Assembly (NCBI RefSeq): GCF_004359215.1
Contig: NC_090610.1
Coordinates: 8,273,227 to 8,337,226, forward strand
Direction: 5' to 3'
From: Bremia lactucae
Taxonomy: Eukaryota; Oomycota; Peronosporomycetes; Peronosporales; Peronosporaceae
Length of the DNA stretch: 64,000 nt
Numbering within the stretch: position 1 is the first letter of the stretch; every line of letters begins with the position of its first letter. Positions 11,271 through 21,844 of the stretch are shown here, piece by piece. Below the pieces are notes generated by a model. The model was not told the DNA's origin. It ran no database searches and saw nothing but the letters and a program-made list of their open reading frames with translations. Position numbers and translations under genes: made by a program.

Positions 11271-11943
11271 TGTAAAGTGCACCATTCACTAGTACTGGCA
11301 AGTACTAGTTGATCTTATACTTATAGTGAAGTTAGGTGCCTTCATGTACACAGGGGTACAGAGGAAGGTTTCTAAGTAGCTAAGGGTCTTAAGCTACCCA
11401 AGGTAAACTCAAAGGATTAGAATCAGGAAAAGTGAAACTATTTATTATTTAGTTTCCTACGTAACGATCTTCTATCTTTTACTGAACTTAAATTAGTAAT
11501 ATTTAACTAAGTATGGCGCCTCCTTGCGCACCGCACGCTCGTCTCTTGAAACTTAGACTAAATCAACCAATCAATAGAGCTAATGCTTGTTGCATCAATA
11601 ATACCAATTTGGTATTATTGGAACTATGAAGTCAAAATGAATTAAGGTAATAAATTCGTACTTCTTTTGTTTATTTCCTCCTATAAGAAATAATTAGTAT
11701 TATTTCTCCTAAAGGAAACAACTAGTATAATTTCTCCTAAAGCAAATAATTAGTATCATATCTCCTAAAGAAAATAATGAGTATTATTTCTCCTAAAGAA
11801 ATAATTAGTATTATTTCTCTTATAAGAAATAATTAGTAATATTTCTCTTTTAGAAATAATTAGTATTATTGTTCTTAAAGGAAATAATTAGTAATATTTC
11901 TTTTATAGGAAATAATACTTATGTAAAGGGACACCTCGTTACA
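11271..11943 (-). repeat. L2-family 5' LTR of gypsy copy 3 (673 bp) with an internal minisatellite
   Basis: On the minus strand it runs from TGTAACGAGGTGTCCC to GTGCACTTTACA, directly upstream of copy 3's internal region. It shares the AATACCAAATTGGTATTATTG block and the CCTCTGTACCCC/CTACTTAGAAACC region with the L2 LTR at 27478. It is longer because of about eight imperfect AT-rich units of about 30 bp (11680-11935) built on ATAATTAGTATTATTTCTCC. Confidence 0.75.
11680..11935. repeat. AT-rich minisatellite within LTR
   Basis: Roughly eight imperfect repeats of about 30 bp (core AAATAATTAGTATTATTTCTCCTAA). The L2 LTR at 27478 has only one or two equivalents, so the array expanded in this copy. 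The units are adjacent without spacers, so it is not a CRISPR array. Confidence 0.8.
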
Positions 11944-12029
11944 CTCGCCATGTAGCAATGCACATTTACAGAGACAGCATCTATAATGATTGGGTAAAAA
12001 AAAATTATATCAATTCTTTTTTAAATTAA

Positions 12030-12251
12030 TGAGTCGTGAACTTACTTCCTAGTAAACAGTGCGCAGGAGAAGACGGGCTGCCGCTTCCGTTACGTCACCT
12101 GTCAAAAGGTACAAATTCGTTGGGTGAGCTCGCGTTAGACGCCCACCAACTACCTCACTGCAAGTAAAAGAAGACGGTCACTCCGCTTCCTTGCTGTGCT
12201 TTAAGGTGTGTGCGTAGTAGTGCGAGGTCGCTTTCGAAGCGCCCGCCAACA
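12030..12251 (+). repeat. L3-family LTR, 3' fragment
   Basis: ACTTCCTAGTAAACAGTGCGC through GCGCCCGCCAACA parallels the last ~210 bp of the complete L3 LTRs (ACTTCCTACTTGGTAAGTGCGC through GTGCCCGCCTACA). The 5' part is missing. The AT-rich 11944-12029 holds nothing I recognise. Confidence 0.65.
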
Positions 12252-14699
12252 AATAACGTGAAAGCTCTGCTAATGCATCGATATAGGCAGGCCACTATAT
12301 CAACCCCACCAATCGCTGCTAGGCGCGCGAATGAGCGGTGAGAAACGAGTCACTTTTATTGGTAGTATAACATATTGAAGTCAGAACTAGAAGAAATTAG
12401 TGCGAAGGACATAAATAAGCACAATTTCACTTTTCCCTTAACTAAGCATTCGTTAGAATTCACCTTTTGTTGCAAAGCCACGCTTAGCAACTTATAAACG
12501 TTATGTACACGTTGTGTACGTGAAGTATCCGGAGGCCCCTTACCTGCCCAATTACCAGTGTAGGTTAGCATGTACTGAAACAGACCTAGAGTGTAGTGTT
12601 CGCCAAGTAGCACTGAGCGAAGTGGTCGAACTCCCGCTATGAATTGCGTAAGACGAAGATAACCCTGTTGCGGAAGCGCAACGATGAGGCGGACCGCAAA
12701 AAAAGCGTTCGGAGTCAGTAGAAGCGGCGCAGCCTGATGATCCAGCAACGTCAAGAAAATCCCTAGGCCTAATGAAACGACAGTTGCTCCATCACATACT
12801 AACCGTGTGTCATTGCTTCTGTGATAATTATATCCTCATCACCTTGCAAATCGAAGTAACAAAGGATTTGTTACTTCGCGCCCTAGTCGATTAAATGAGG
12901 CTTCGAACAATTCTTTCCGACGCCATTCGCTAAAGGACGTATGCTCAAGTTCGTTGAGCGCGATATACCTCTTACGAGGATGGCAGTTCGCCTTGCAACG
13001 GGTGCATTTGCAACGATTAGAAAACGTGTTGCTGAAATCCAATACACTGTAGAATATAAACAGTTCGATGATAATGTCATGTACTGGATTTGGATGACAA
13101 TTTTGGGGTCATTCTGGAAATACCATGGCTCAATAAGTATCAGCCATGCAGATATTGGCAGCATCGATTCGTTACGATGCCTACCTCTTTATCATCAGAT
13201 GGCCATCTGATGAATATGTTGAACCGTTCAAGCGTGAGGATATACTACGAGTGAGTGCGACGGCCTCTCTTGAGGTGCGGTCGTTAGTACGACTGCCCTA
13301 GATCTCAGCGTGCCACTGTGTAATTGGTTTTTGGCGGCTGTGCACAAGCTCACGCAGCGCCAAAAGTCCACCACTCAAATAAATTAAGTGTTTCGGAAAA
13401 AAGATACTTGCTCAGAGGGTAGCATCCAAAGAAGAACGCTTGTCTATAAGAGGCAGTGCAAAGATCATAGATTGATTGGAGGGTCGATGCTAGAGGCTCT
13501 CGCTATGGTTTTGCAACCACAGTTCGAGGGAGTTAGGGGGGCACTCTAAATACTAAATTATGCAACGAATTATCCCGTTACATATATCTTATTTCACTAA
13601 TATGATTAATTTTATGCGAGTCTTCTAACGACTGCGCACTCTGCCTGTTCCGGCAGAGAGCTGGCTGTAATTGTCTTCGTCTTTGGATTTCCCAGAATGC
13701 GTTGGTCTTACTTGTGTTGCAGAACGATTCAGCAAGATGGTCCATCTAGTTGCAGTCCCGGAGTCGTTTACAGTCGAAGGCTGTGCTCGTGTCTTTATCG
13801 ACACGATACTTCAACTCTATGGGTTACCCAGTGAACTAGTTTCGGATCGATATCCTTGGTTTCAGTCAAAGTTTGGTAATCCACGTTCTATTCACTTGGA
13901 CACCGCGAGATTCAACACCTGACCATCCTAAAACAAATGGCCAGACAATTTGTACAGATTGTATCCTCGAAGAGATACTTCGAGGAAATATTCGCTCTTT
14001 TCAAGTTGAAGTGAGCTCTTAGCGATGGCTGAATTCGGTGCATGCGTCAACAAAGTATACAGCTTTCTTCGTGAACGGCTTACACCATCCACTCATACCC
14101 TTGTTAGTGTGTAACTCTGGCTCAAGGGACAGGGGCTCGCTCAAACAAAGATCGGTATAGTTCTTGCTCAAAACGCATTAATTCATCAGCTCCTGCGAAG
14201 GATACCGATGCTGACGTAATCAGTATCGAAGGAGAGAAACTCAGCAATGGCAATATGGCTATTGCTGGCTTTGATGAGATGACGATGCTACTAAATTCAG
14301 CATCGCCCATGACATGGGCAGTGAGAGTTTTGGCGTTTACACTAAAAAGGAGAATGTTTTTTTCAATGATATATCTGCAGTGCGCGTTAGGCGCACTAGG
14401 ATAAGAAAAAAAACGAGTCAGGAGGTGGATCCCGTTGTCTCAAAAAACACTGGTTTATTGCGTGCAGAACTCCATCGCTGACAGGGTGGGCCGAAGGAAC
14501 AAACGCTGACAAAAATGAAAGAGCGAATGTTCTTTCATAAGCTTAACATGTCTACAAAATTCTACCTAAACATTAAGGGATGAATGCGGGCAGTAGCAAA
14601 CTACTATTCAACTATATCGGCCCGTTTTGTGTCTGGCACCGCTAAAACAACGCATTCAAAAATGAGCTGCCTCGTGGATGCGCGCGCATCCTACGCTTT

Positions 14700-16090
14700 A
14701 CATTTCGATCCCTTCGCTTTTGCTGCCAACACACAACTTCTTCCGTAATTAATACGTTCCCCGCATTCTAAAACACCAACAAGAGACTTGCGCTCCCGGC
14801 TTCGATATTGCACTAATCTTACAGGGATGCAATTTTTTGACGAGCTGTCGCCAGCTCGTTGTGAAGGGCTTGAAGCGCTCGTTCTATGCCAACCGGGCAA
14901 ACGCAAGCTCTGCTCGGTCATCCGACCAATCAACGCAAAGGCGTTTAACTAAAAACGTTACGCGTAAGTCTAGCGTCACGCCCATGTTCTACGTCTTCTT
15001 GCAACTCGCGGACGATCCTAATCCATTGATAGACTAACATTGTGTTAAGCGCTTTTTTGTGGAGTGCTTCTTAAACCACGTGATGTGATTGGGGTTCGAA
15101 CGAGCTACCTCGTTCTCTCTCGTGGTTTCGCACCCTCGCATGATAATTTGGAGCCTCGCTATCCCCACTTATAAATTGATGCTTCGGGCCTCATAGATCA
15201 GTGTTACGAAACCCACCCAATGGTCCACAAAAACCATCGGAAAAGAGCGCTTGGCACGCTCGTAATTATATTGCAATTTATCAATACTTTCGTGCATCTC
15301 CTACGAAAACATTAAGGGAGTACGCCTATTATAACGCATGAATGACGTCCTTGACGCCGCAGTGTCATGGTAAGAGGCAAGCAGCCCTGCCACTCTCGAA
15401 AACGGTGCATAAAGCGTGGAACGACGACCTTTTTTTGAACCGGTTTCGTACCATAATCAGTTTGTCTAACCTGGAATGCTTTTGTACAGAATCAGCAAAG
15501 CCAGGCCTCGCAGTCGACGCTCTGTACATCTGTGCAAAGTTGTCAAACTTTGCACAGCATCCTAGGCTTGAAACCAGGGATGGACATCTTTGCACGCATT
15601 CAACAGTACCATCGATGTCGAAAAATAAGTCATCGATCGTGAACTCGCAAGCGGCCTCATTAGAGCTGGGAAGCCTTGATGAGCCAAATAACGAAATTTT
15701 ATAGCGATCATTGGTCTCTTCAAACCAACGAGTTAAGTTGTCTTTGCGGTCAACCAAAGCTTTTTCTGATGAGGGGCACGCAACGTCTTGCGGTCCCTCT
15801 TCTCTTGACTGATGCTAACAGGCAAGCTATCATTTCTTTCGTCGTGATCATAATGATCACTCTTTCCTGGTGATGCGCGATAACATCACTAGCATTACAA
15901 GATGACTCATCATCATATGTGTCGGACGAAGCGACTATCTTGTCGAATAATTCTTTATTGGATGAGTCGGAAGTTTCATCCGACTCACCACGTGCATCTG
16001 CCAACTAAGTTGCAAGCTATCTGTCGCTTGTAGCAGACGACTACGTCTGCTGCATTTGGTTACTTAGCAGCTGCACGTACCCGTGCAGCT
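14700..16090 (-). pseudogene. Antisense ORF (aORF) of gypsy copy 4
   Basis: On the minus strand, opposite pol, segments of the aORF protein are visible from N- to C-terminus. They are an Ala-rich AARVRAAAK patch (about 16085), an acidic ARGESDETSDSS-DTYDDESS region (16004-15830), DNLTRWFEETNDRYKISLF with LFFDIDGT (15757-15590), and ERALQALHNELATARQKIA (about 14890-14830). The last is nearly the same coiled-coil heptads as copy 3 (ERTHRSLQNELLTALQKIA). The longest uninterrupted stretch is 130 codons. Function unknown. Confidence 0.5.
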
Positions 16091-16235
16091 ACTAGGTTTG
16101 TATCCTTGAATGCACATCGCACTGCTAAATCAGAGTTGAAGTGCTATGAGAATTAACAAGTGCTCCCTTTTGCAGAGAGACCCAACGTTATCCTCCCTGT
16201 TAGATAATGACAGTCACAAAAGCGACTGGGGATCA

Positions 16236-16632
16236 TGTAATGGGGTAGCCCGCTACATAACTACATTTCATATAAGTGGAAAAATAACGAATATTATCGC
16301 ATTAAAAAATATTGTAGCAGTTACTTGAAAGTACTGCTAATTTATTAGTATAGGTAATTAAATCAAACCCACGAATCGCTGCTACAAGCGCGAATAGGCG
16401 GTAAGCAATGAGTCACTATACATAGTTGTATATATCTTATACTTAAGTCAGAGCTAGTTTTACTGCCTCTGTCCTATTCAATTTTTAGTATTTACCTATT
16501 GTTGCGAAGCCACGCTAAGCAATTTATAATCTTTCTCTACACGTCCTGTACGTGAAGTATTCAAAGGCACCTAACCTACACTATTACCAGTGTAACGAGC
16601 TAGTAGCCAAAAAGCAAAAGGTGCCCGTTCCA
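16236..16632 (+). repeat. L4-family 3' LTR of gypsy copy 4 (about 397 bp)
   Basis: It starts TGTAATGGGGTAGCCC after a purine-rich ACAAAAGCGACTGGGGATCA and ends near GGTGCCCGTTCCA. It shares CCACGAATCGCTGCTACAAGCGCG and GTGTACGTGAAGTAT-like blocks with the 5' remnant at 12252-12604. Confidence 0.65.
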
Positions 16633-17100
16633 AACGAATGCTGGGATGTGCTTCATTAAGTGGTGCGGTACATGTACGCTTGGGTTATATATTGTGTCAA
16701 AATCACTTTGAATTTTGCAACTCGAGTAGCAGAGCTCGGGTACACTTAGCGATTAATGTGGTGTGAAATACATAAGGTTTAATATATAATGCTTATTAAA
16801 ACAGGTAGAATTGTCAATGTCATATAAATGATGGTTATACACGCGTCATTCACCAGATAGAGATCTGGTAGCCGAATTTATATCGGGATAATTAAGGTAA
16901 GGCATTTTACTTCAATCATAAATAAAATTAAGTTCCCTATTTGATTTAAAAGCATTTGCGTCTCTAGGCTTGCGTCGCGATCTCTAAGAGTTACAGCCTT
17001 ACTAAGGTATTTACTCTTTGAACAATAGTTGCCGGATAATGAGGGCTTAGCACCAAAATGTTATGTGCCTAATGCACATAACTGCCTTCTTTTAGCCAAT
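16633..17100. other. Unassigned AT-rich spacer
   Basis: Between gypsy copy 4 and the hAT-like relic. No ORF, LTR end or RNA gene is recognised. Confidence 0.5.
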
Positions 17101-18500
17101 ATAATACGGAATGTCAGCGCGCAAGACGCCATTTCAGATGGCGCACCTCGTTCTGTTTCGATTGTCGGTCGCTGCACGCGATTTAAACTTTTCTTTCTGC
17201 GCGACTTTTGTGCCGTTATTAGGCGTGAAGAGACGACTATCATCACAAAGCGCTAACGAACGGAGGATGTTCGCTTATACCAACCACCGCTTCGAAAGGA
17301 GAATAACCGGACGCATCTTTTAGAAACAACGCGCTACTGTATGGCAAGAGTACCAAGCCTTGCCAAGTTCCGTCAAGAAGCTATATTTCGACTGCAAGTC
17401 GAAGAACACAATGGACGGATACTTTGACAAGGCATTTACGCGTCTGAAATATAAATTGATGCGCCGATCGTGAAGAACATTATTGGTTGTCTATTCTGCG
17501 TAGCCGTGGATGACGAGGAGGGGGACGGCGAGCCGATCACCAAAGCAAACAAGCTAGAATTGTTTGACAAGGATTTGGAAGGGTTGCACCTGGTCAAAAT
17601 TTAGAACCCGTACCGGTTTGACCAGGCGCTTGAGCGCACGGCGAAGGGCCTATCTTTCCGTCAGACGGCATCCATCACCAAGCAACACTGAGATGCGTCG
17701 AAGAATCCGAAATTCTCTGGTCTGAACGACCACATGGTCGGTCAATTCGTGCGTGTGCTTGTCGGCTATCATCCTACAGCAGATGAAAAGCGATCCTAAG
17801 CAACCTAACTGTTTGGTCGGTTACGTTGGCCTGCGACAGTTAAACGCACAACGGAATACCATTCTTCGACTTTTTTCCAATATTGCGTCAACGGCAATGT
17901 ATACATCTGCATCTAGTTATCGTGCCGTTTTTTTTTCGGCGCACCGCCGAGAACACCGTAAATCTCATTAATACGTTGTTGGACAAATGTGTGTAAGCCG
18001 TGGCGGGACAAGGTGATAGCAATTACTACCGACGGCAAAATGACAAATACCGGGTGGTAAAACGGAGTTGTCGCTGGTCTGGACGGAATGGTGACGCATA
18101 AGTTAATGCGTATCTAGTGCGCACCTCACATGAGAGATATCGTGATTTAGGCCGCTTCGAACGAAATGGACAACGGCGCGTTCTACAAGACGGCCCACGC
18201 CTTTTCCGTGCATTTGCGGCAGCAGAACAACCTTATCTTGGAGAGGCAGGACCCGTGCTCAAGGAAAAAGAATCCCTGGGCGTGTTTCGAATGCAACCTT
18301 TTTTCATGCTTAAGAATCGTCGACGTCTGGAGCAGTGGGTCTGGGAAAGAAGCCTGCCTCAGCACCCATCGGCGATCTGTTGGATTATGTGCCGTTGGCA
18401 GAATTTTGCGACGCGATATGGCCATCTTTCAATCTCGCGATTTGAGCCTTTGGCAGCAGATGAACAAGATCACGATCCTGGCCATTTACATGATAACGAC
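17100..18500 (+). pseudogene. hAT-like (BED/Ac-type) transposase relic, 5' part
   Basis: The plus strand has scattered transposase-like blocks in order: a Lys/Cys-rich N-terminal region (about 17344-17450), a central part with ITTDGKMTNTG at about 18020-18050 (compare the TTDGW/N region of hAT and similar transposases), GLDGMVTHKLMRI and APHMRDIV (about 18078-18140), and MDNGAFYKTAHAFSVHLRQQ (18166). The last ORF (18166-18500) is open to the L3 insertion point and continues in frame at 20313. Stops and frameshifts upstream make it dead. The hAT assignment rests on motif resemblance only. Confidence 0.45.
18496..18500. repeat. Target-site duplication ACGAC (left)
   Basis: ACGAC directly precedes the L3 LTR start TGCAACGGCC and matches ACGAC at 20308-20312, right after the second LTR. 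A 5-bp duplication is normal for LTR retrotransposon integration. Confidence 0.85.
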
Positions 18501-19032
18501 TGCAACGGCCTAAAGTTGCCCTAATGTTACACAGTCCCCGTTAAGTACATTTGGTGTACTTAAGGAGATGGTCAATTACTAAATAATATTAAATAGACCC
18601 AACACTCGGATGTGGTGCACATTTGTGACCAATCCTTGTGGATGTGATGCACTTGGGTGCATTCACATTAGGAGGGATGACGCCCAGCGTCATCCGTTAC
18701 GCGAGGTATCTATAAAGAGACGCTCGCAATACATATTAAATGATATCTATAGAGATAACATTTTAATTGGTAAAAATAGGTATTTGTATTTAATTCTATT
18801 AAATATAAATCAGTCTGAAAACTACTTCCTACTTGGTAAGTGCGCACGAGGAGACGGATTACCGCTCCCGTGACGACACTTAACCAGAGTTATTAGTGTG
18901 TTGGGTGAGGTCGCTATACGCGCCCACCACAACTACCTCACTGCACACAAGAGAAGCAGGTTTAAGCGCTTCCTCGCTGTGCTAGGGTGTGCCTAAGTAG
19001 AGCGTGGCCGCATTACGACGTGCCCGCCTACA
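18501..19032 (+). repeat. L3 LTR 1
   Basis: A full-length L3 LTR. It contains one GATGACGCCCAGCGTCATC hairpin (from 18676), whereas the other L3 LTRs carry two in tandem. Confidence 0.85.
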
Positions 19033-19702
19033 GAAAGAAGGTGGGCGGCGTTAAATTATCTAAGTCAACTTTTGCTAAAAATAAGATGAAGCGATGAAGC
19101 CAGGCAACTTTATCAAGGCAATGCTCGCACCTCGTCCAACCTTTTGGCCAATTTCCTTTCAATGAACTTATTCCACTCGTTCAGCTCTGTTTGAAACATT
19201 GCACTAACTGCACCAATACATGATGTTATGTCTTACAGGATGTCCTTCCGAGATGTGCTGATCAAGCTGAAAGCGACGCTCAACTTGTGGTGTTGAGCCG
19301 CCAGATAGCAAAAATCTACTGACACAACACGAAAGCAATTTCGGTCAGTGTAAAGGACGCGCAAGTATAAGTTCGCGGTTATTAGACATCCGAGGAGAAG
19401 CATATGAGAACAATCTTGAGCTCGTTATAAATTAAATGGTCGATTGGCTCTAACTTTTACATCCTCACATTTGCGAAGCCACTGCGTTCGCTTTCTCGAC
19501 ATAATTTTGGTTAAAGCGCATCATCAAGTGACGCAATAATTTGTGGAACGAGGCTTGCCTCTGCTGATGGTTGCCTCGACGGGCTGCAGCTTTTTGCAGT
19601 TTTTGTGATCGTAACATTTGACTCCTCAAGTGGATTTTTCAGCTGCTTGTAATGCTTATCATCTTTGGATTAAAATAATGTCTGGAAGTTGTTTTGTTGC
19701 TG

Positions 19703-19802
19703 NNNNNNNNNNNNNNNNNNNNNNNNNNNNNNNNNNNNNNNNNNNNNNNNNNNNNNNNNNNNNNNNNNNNNNNNNNNNNNNNNNNNNNNNNNNNNNNNNN
19801 NN
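19703..19802. other. Assembly gap (100 N)
   Basis: Exactly 100 N inside the L3 element. It hides the internal-region end and the first ~50 bp of LTR 2. The real length is unknown. Confidence 0.95.
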
Positions 19803-20307
19803 TTGGTGTACTTAAGGGGATGGTCAATTACTAAATAATAGTAATTAGACCCAACACTCGGGTGTGGTGCACATTTGTGACCAACCCTTGTGGATGTGAT
19901 GCACATGGGTGCATTCACATTAGGAGGGATGACGCCCAGCGTCATCCGTGATGACGGCTAGCGTCATCCGTTACGCGAGGTATCTATAAAGATACGCTCG
20001 CAATACATATTAAATGATATCTATAGAGATAACATTTTAATTGGTAAAAATAGGTATTTGTATTTAATTCTATTAAATATAAATCAGTCTGAAAACTACT
20101 TCCTACTTGGTAAGTGCGCACGAGGAGACGGATTACCGCTCCCGTGACGACACTTAACCAGAGTTCTTAGTGTGTTGGGTGAGGTCGCTAACGCGCCCAC
20201 CACAACTGCCTCACTGCACGCAAGAGAAGCAGGTTTAACCACTTCCTCGCTGTGCTAAGGTGTGTGTCTAAGTAGAGCGTGGCCGCGTTACGACGTGCCC
20301 GCCTACA
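19803..20307 (+). repeat. L3 LTR 2 (5' end in gap)
   Basis: It matches LTR 1 from TTGGTGTACTTAAGG onward, with the double hairpin at 19928-19969 and the end GTGCCCGCCTACA. It is followed by the ACGAC duplication at 20308-20312. Confidence 0.85.
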
Positions 20308-20312
20308 ACGAC

Positions 20313-20529
20313 CATAAAACTCGAAATGATTCAAGCCAACGAAGCGTATGAAGACTCATTAGACGACCAGGTCCGAATTCTGGATTCGGCTGCAGAGCGC
20401 TCAAGAAACACATTTCTGATCAGGGACAGTAGACACGCGTTGTTGCATTTTTGGCCGACGATCAATTATGTGTCTTGCGTGGGATCGCACTATACGCTTT
20501 GCGACTGGTTGACCGTTGGTCATCTATAA
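20313..20529 (+). pseudogene. hAT-like transposase relic, 3' part
   Basis: The frame of the ORF at 18166-18500 continues here exactly (split codon AC+C). It is open for about 70 more codons (AYEDSLDDQVRILDSAAERS, then HALLHFWPTINYV) before a stop at the edge of the L1 LTR of gypsy copy 2. That LTR truncates the gene's 3' end. Confidence 0.5.
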
Positions 20530-20977
20530 CGGGGCACTACGACTAGTGCGAAGTGGACTTGTACTGAAGCAGTACAGCTTCAGTTACGAGTGGTGCCTTA
20601 CGTTATTTCACGTACACCAGTACGTGCAGAGGAAGACTTCCTTTTGAGGTAACTAGCATAAGAGGGTAAAATGAAAACTGTATTAATATAATTAAGTATC
20701 TCTTCTTTCTATTTGTTAACTCTAACTTAATTATAAAATAATACTTAACATGCAATTGAAATATTATCTAATCTTATCTGTCTCTCTCGCTTTGTTTACG
20801 CTTACAGCTGATTAGTCTGCGGGATAAATAGATTAATTGGCCTATACTTATTTATGGATAAGATTTCTGATCATTACTATTTAAAGTAATATCCTCCAAA
20901 TATTATCTACCTTTTAGATAATATATTAATTAACGAACTTTAAGTGTTTATTTCATGTAACGACACACCCCGTTACA
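20525..20977 (-). repeat. L1-family 3' LTR of gypsy copy 2 (453 bp)
   Basis: On the minus strand it starts TGTAACGGGGTGTGTCG right after a purine-rich tract (AAGAGAGGGGTGA) and ends CCCCGTTATA. It is homologous to the 4688-5122 LTR in opposite orientation, and the end base change (TA instead of CA) is a decay mark. Confidence 0.85.
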
Positions 20978-21683
20978 TCACCCCTCTCTTGAACGACAAT
21001 GACTGTCATTGAATGGAGTGGTCACTATGTGACCACTTAATTTAACACCGATGTTGATTGGTCAGAGCCATCATTTTAAAATCCATCGCCTGAAGAACAA
21101 ATTCATGCGGGGTGTTGATAGTGCTGCGCCTTCGGCTACGGTTCGTGCAGCCGCGGGTGACGCATTGCTATCTCTTGCGGCAGACGGAACGTCTGCCGTA
21201 GTGTCTTCCACTCGCACAGCACTAGATGTTGCGAGTGCACGTGGTGATTCACCACGTGAATACAACCCTTCTTTGGAGGTCGACTACGAGTGCGAGCCGG
21301 ATGAAATGGCCGACTCGGTGCGAATGGAACAGTCGCCTGATAGACGTCAGGCGGCTGACAATGAGCCTTCGAATGAGAGGGCTCATTCTAATAGACGAGT
21401 AAACAGTCTATTCGGATCTGACGATGAGGATGATCCCTCATCGCCCGTACGATCTCCCATACGGTCACCTGCACCTGTTTCTGTGTAAGGTGATGACGAT
21501 GGCGTAAGCCATTGTAATAAAAGTCCTTGTGGTACCCCTGCTTCAGTGGGAACCACTCAGGGGGGTGAAGACACTAAAATGACTCATCTCGTCCCTGAAA
21601 AGAAGCCGTGGCTTTTGCCAGAACGGCTAATCAACAGCTTGTCTGGAGAGACGACTCCTCACAATACACATCCCTTTTTTATT

Positions 21684-21758
21684 CGGAAGATAGCATCGTC
21701 TGGCTAATGCGTCTGTTTTGGGAACAGAAGATCAAAGGTTCATATCCTTCTTTTCCGA
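21684..21758 (+). tRNA. trnP: tRNA-Pro (UGG), mitochondrial type
   Basis: The cloverleaf folds with standard spacing. The acceptor is CGGAAGA/TTTTCCG (7 pairs, one G-U), the D stem GCAT/ATGC and the anticodon stem TCTGT/ACAGA. Loop TTTGGGA gives anticodon TGG. The variable loop is AGATC and the T stem AAAGG/CCTTC (4 of 5 pairs), with discriminator A. No CCA is encoded. It sits inside a dead retrotransposon, so nuclear expression is doubtful. Confidence 0.8.
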
Positions 21759-21772
21759 TAATAAATGGTAAA

Positions 21773-21844
21773 GACGAGATACAGTAACAAATAACTTATC
21801 AGGCTCATAATTTGAAGATGTAGGTTCAAATCCTACTTTCGTCA
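21773..21844 (+). tRNA. trnM: tRNA-Met (CAU), mitochondrial type
   Basis: Acceptor GACGAGA/TTTCGTC (7 pairs, one G-U). The D stem is weak (3 pairs). Anticodon stem TCAGG/TTTGA (two G-U) closes loop CTCATAA, anticodon CAT. Variable loop AGAT; T arm GTAGG-TTCAAAT-CCTAC is perfect; discriminator A. It lies 14 bp after the tRNA-Pro gene in the same orientation, an organelle-like arrangement. Confidence 0.8.

Larger units (their letters stand above)
12252..16632 (+). mobile_element. Degenerate Ty3/gypsy copy 4 (L4 family)
   Basis: A plus-strand element in pieces. A 5' LTR remnant (12252-about 12604) matches the 3' LTR at 16236. Then come the end of gag near the zinc-knuckle region (about 12605-12780) and protease from about 12850 (VERDIPLTRMAVRLATGAF). 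The linker is homologous to that of copy 3. Integrase is at 13670-14350 (RFSKMVHLVAVPESFT, LYGLPSELVSDRYPWF, DHPKTNGQT, ILEEILRGNI, with the catalytic-Glu position changed). The integrase C-terminus is at about 14550-14680 (LLFNYIGPF) and a chromodomain at about 15070-15180 (IGVRTSYLVLSRGFAPSHD). RT and RNase H are absent. Many stops are present. A short LTR-like fragment (about 13563-13650) interrupts it. Confidence 0.75.
18501..20307 (+). mobile_element. Non-autonomous L3 LTR element with both LTRs and TSD
   Basis: LTR 1 (18501-19032, 532 bp) runs from TGCAACGGCC to GTGCCCGCCTACA. LTR 2 ends identically at 20307, and its first ~50 bp lie in the gap. The internal part (about 19033 to the gap) is only a few hundred bp of visible sequence, contains no gag, protease, integrase or RT motif and only short broken frames. 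The element is therefore small and non-autonomous (TRIM/LARD-like) unless the gap hides a coding region. LTR 1 lacks one 22-bp hairpin unit present in LTR 2. The strand is arbitrary. Removing the element plus one ACGAC rejoins the hAT-like ORF in frame. Confidence 0.85.

Noticed and set aside
11680..11935. CRISPR-like array
   Set aside because: Units are adjacent without unique spacers, AT-rich and inside an LTR. The genome is eukaryotic.
17029..18500. RXLR or Crinkler effector hidden in the repeat-rich region
   Set aside because: I looked for a signal peptide followed by RXLR/EER or LFLAK on both strands in the repeat-rich part and saw none. The ORFs here fit a transposase relic better.
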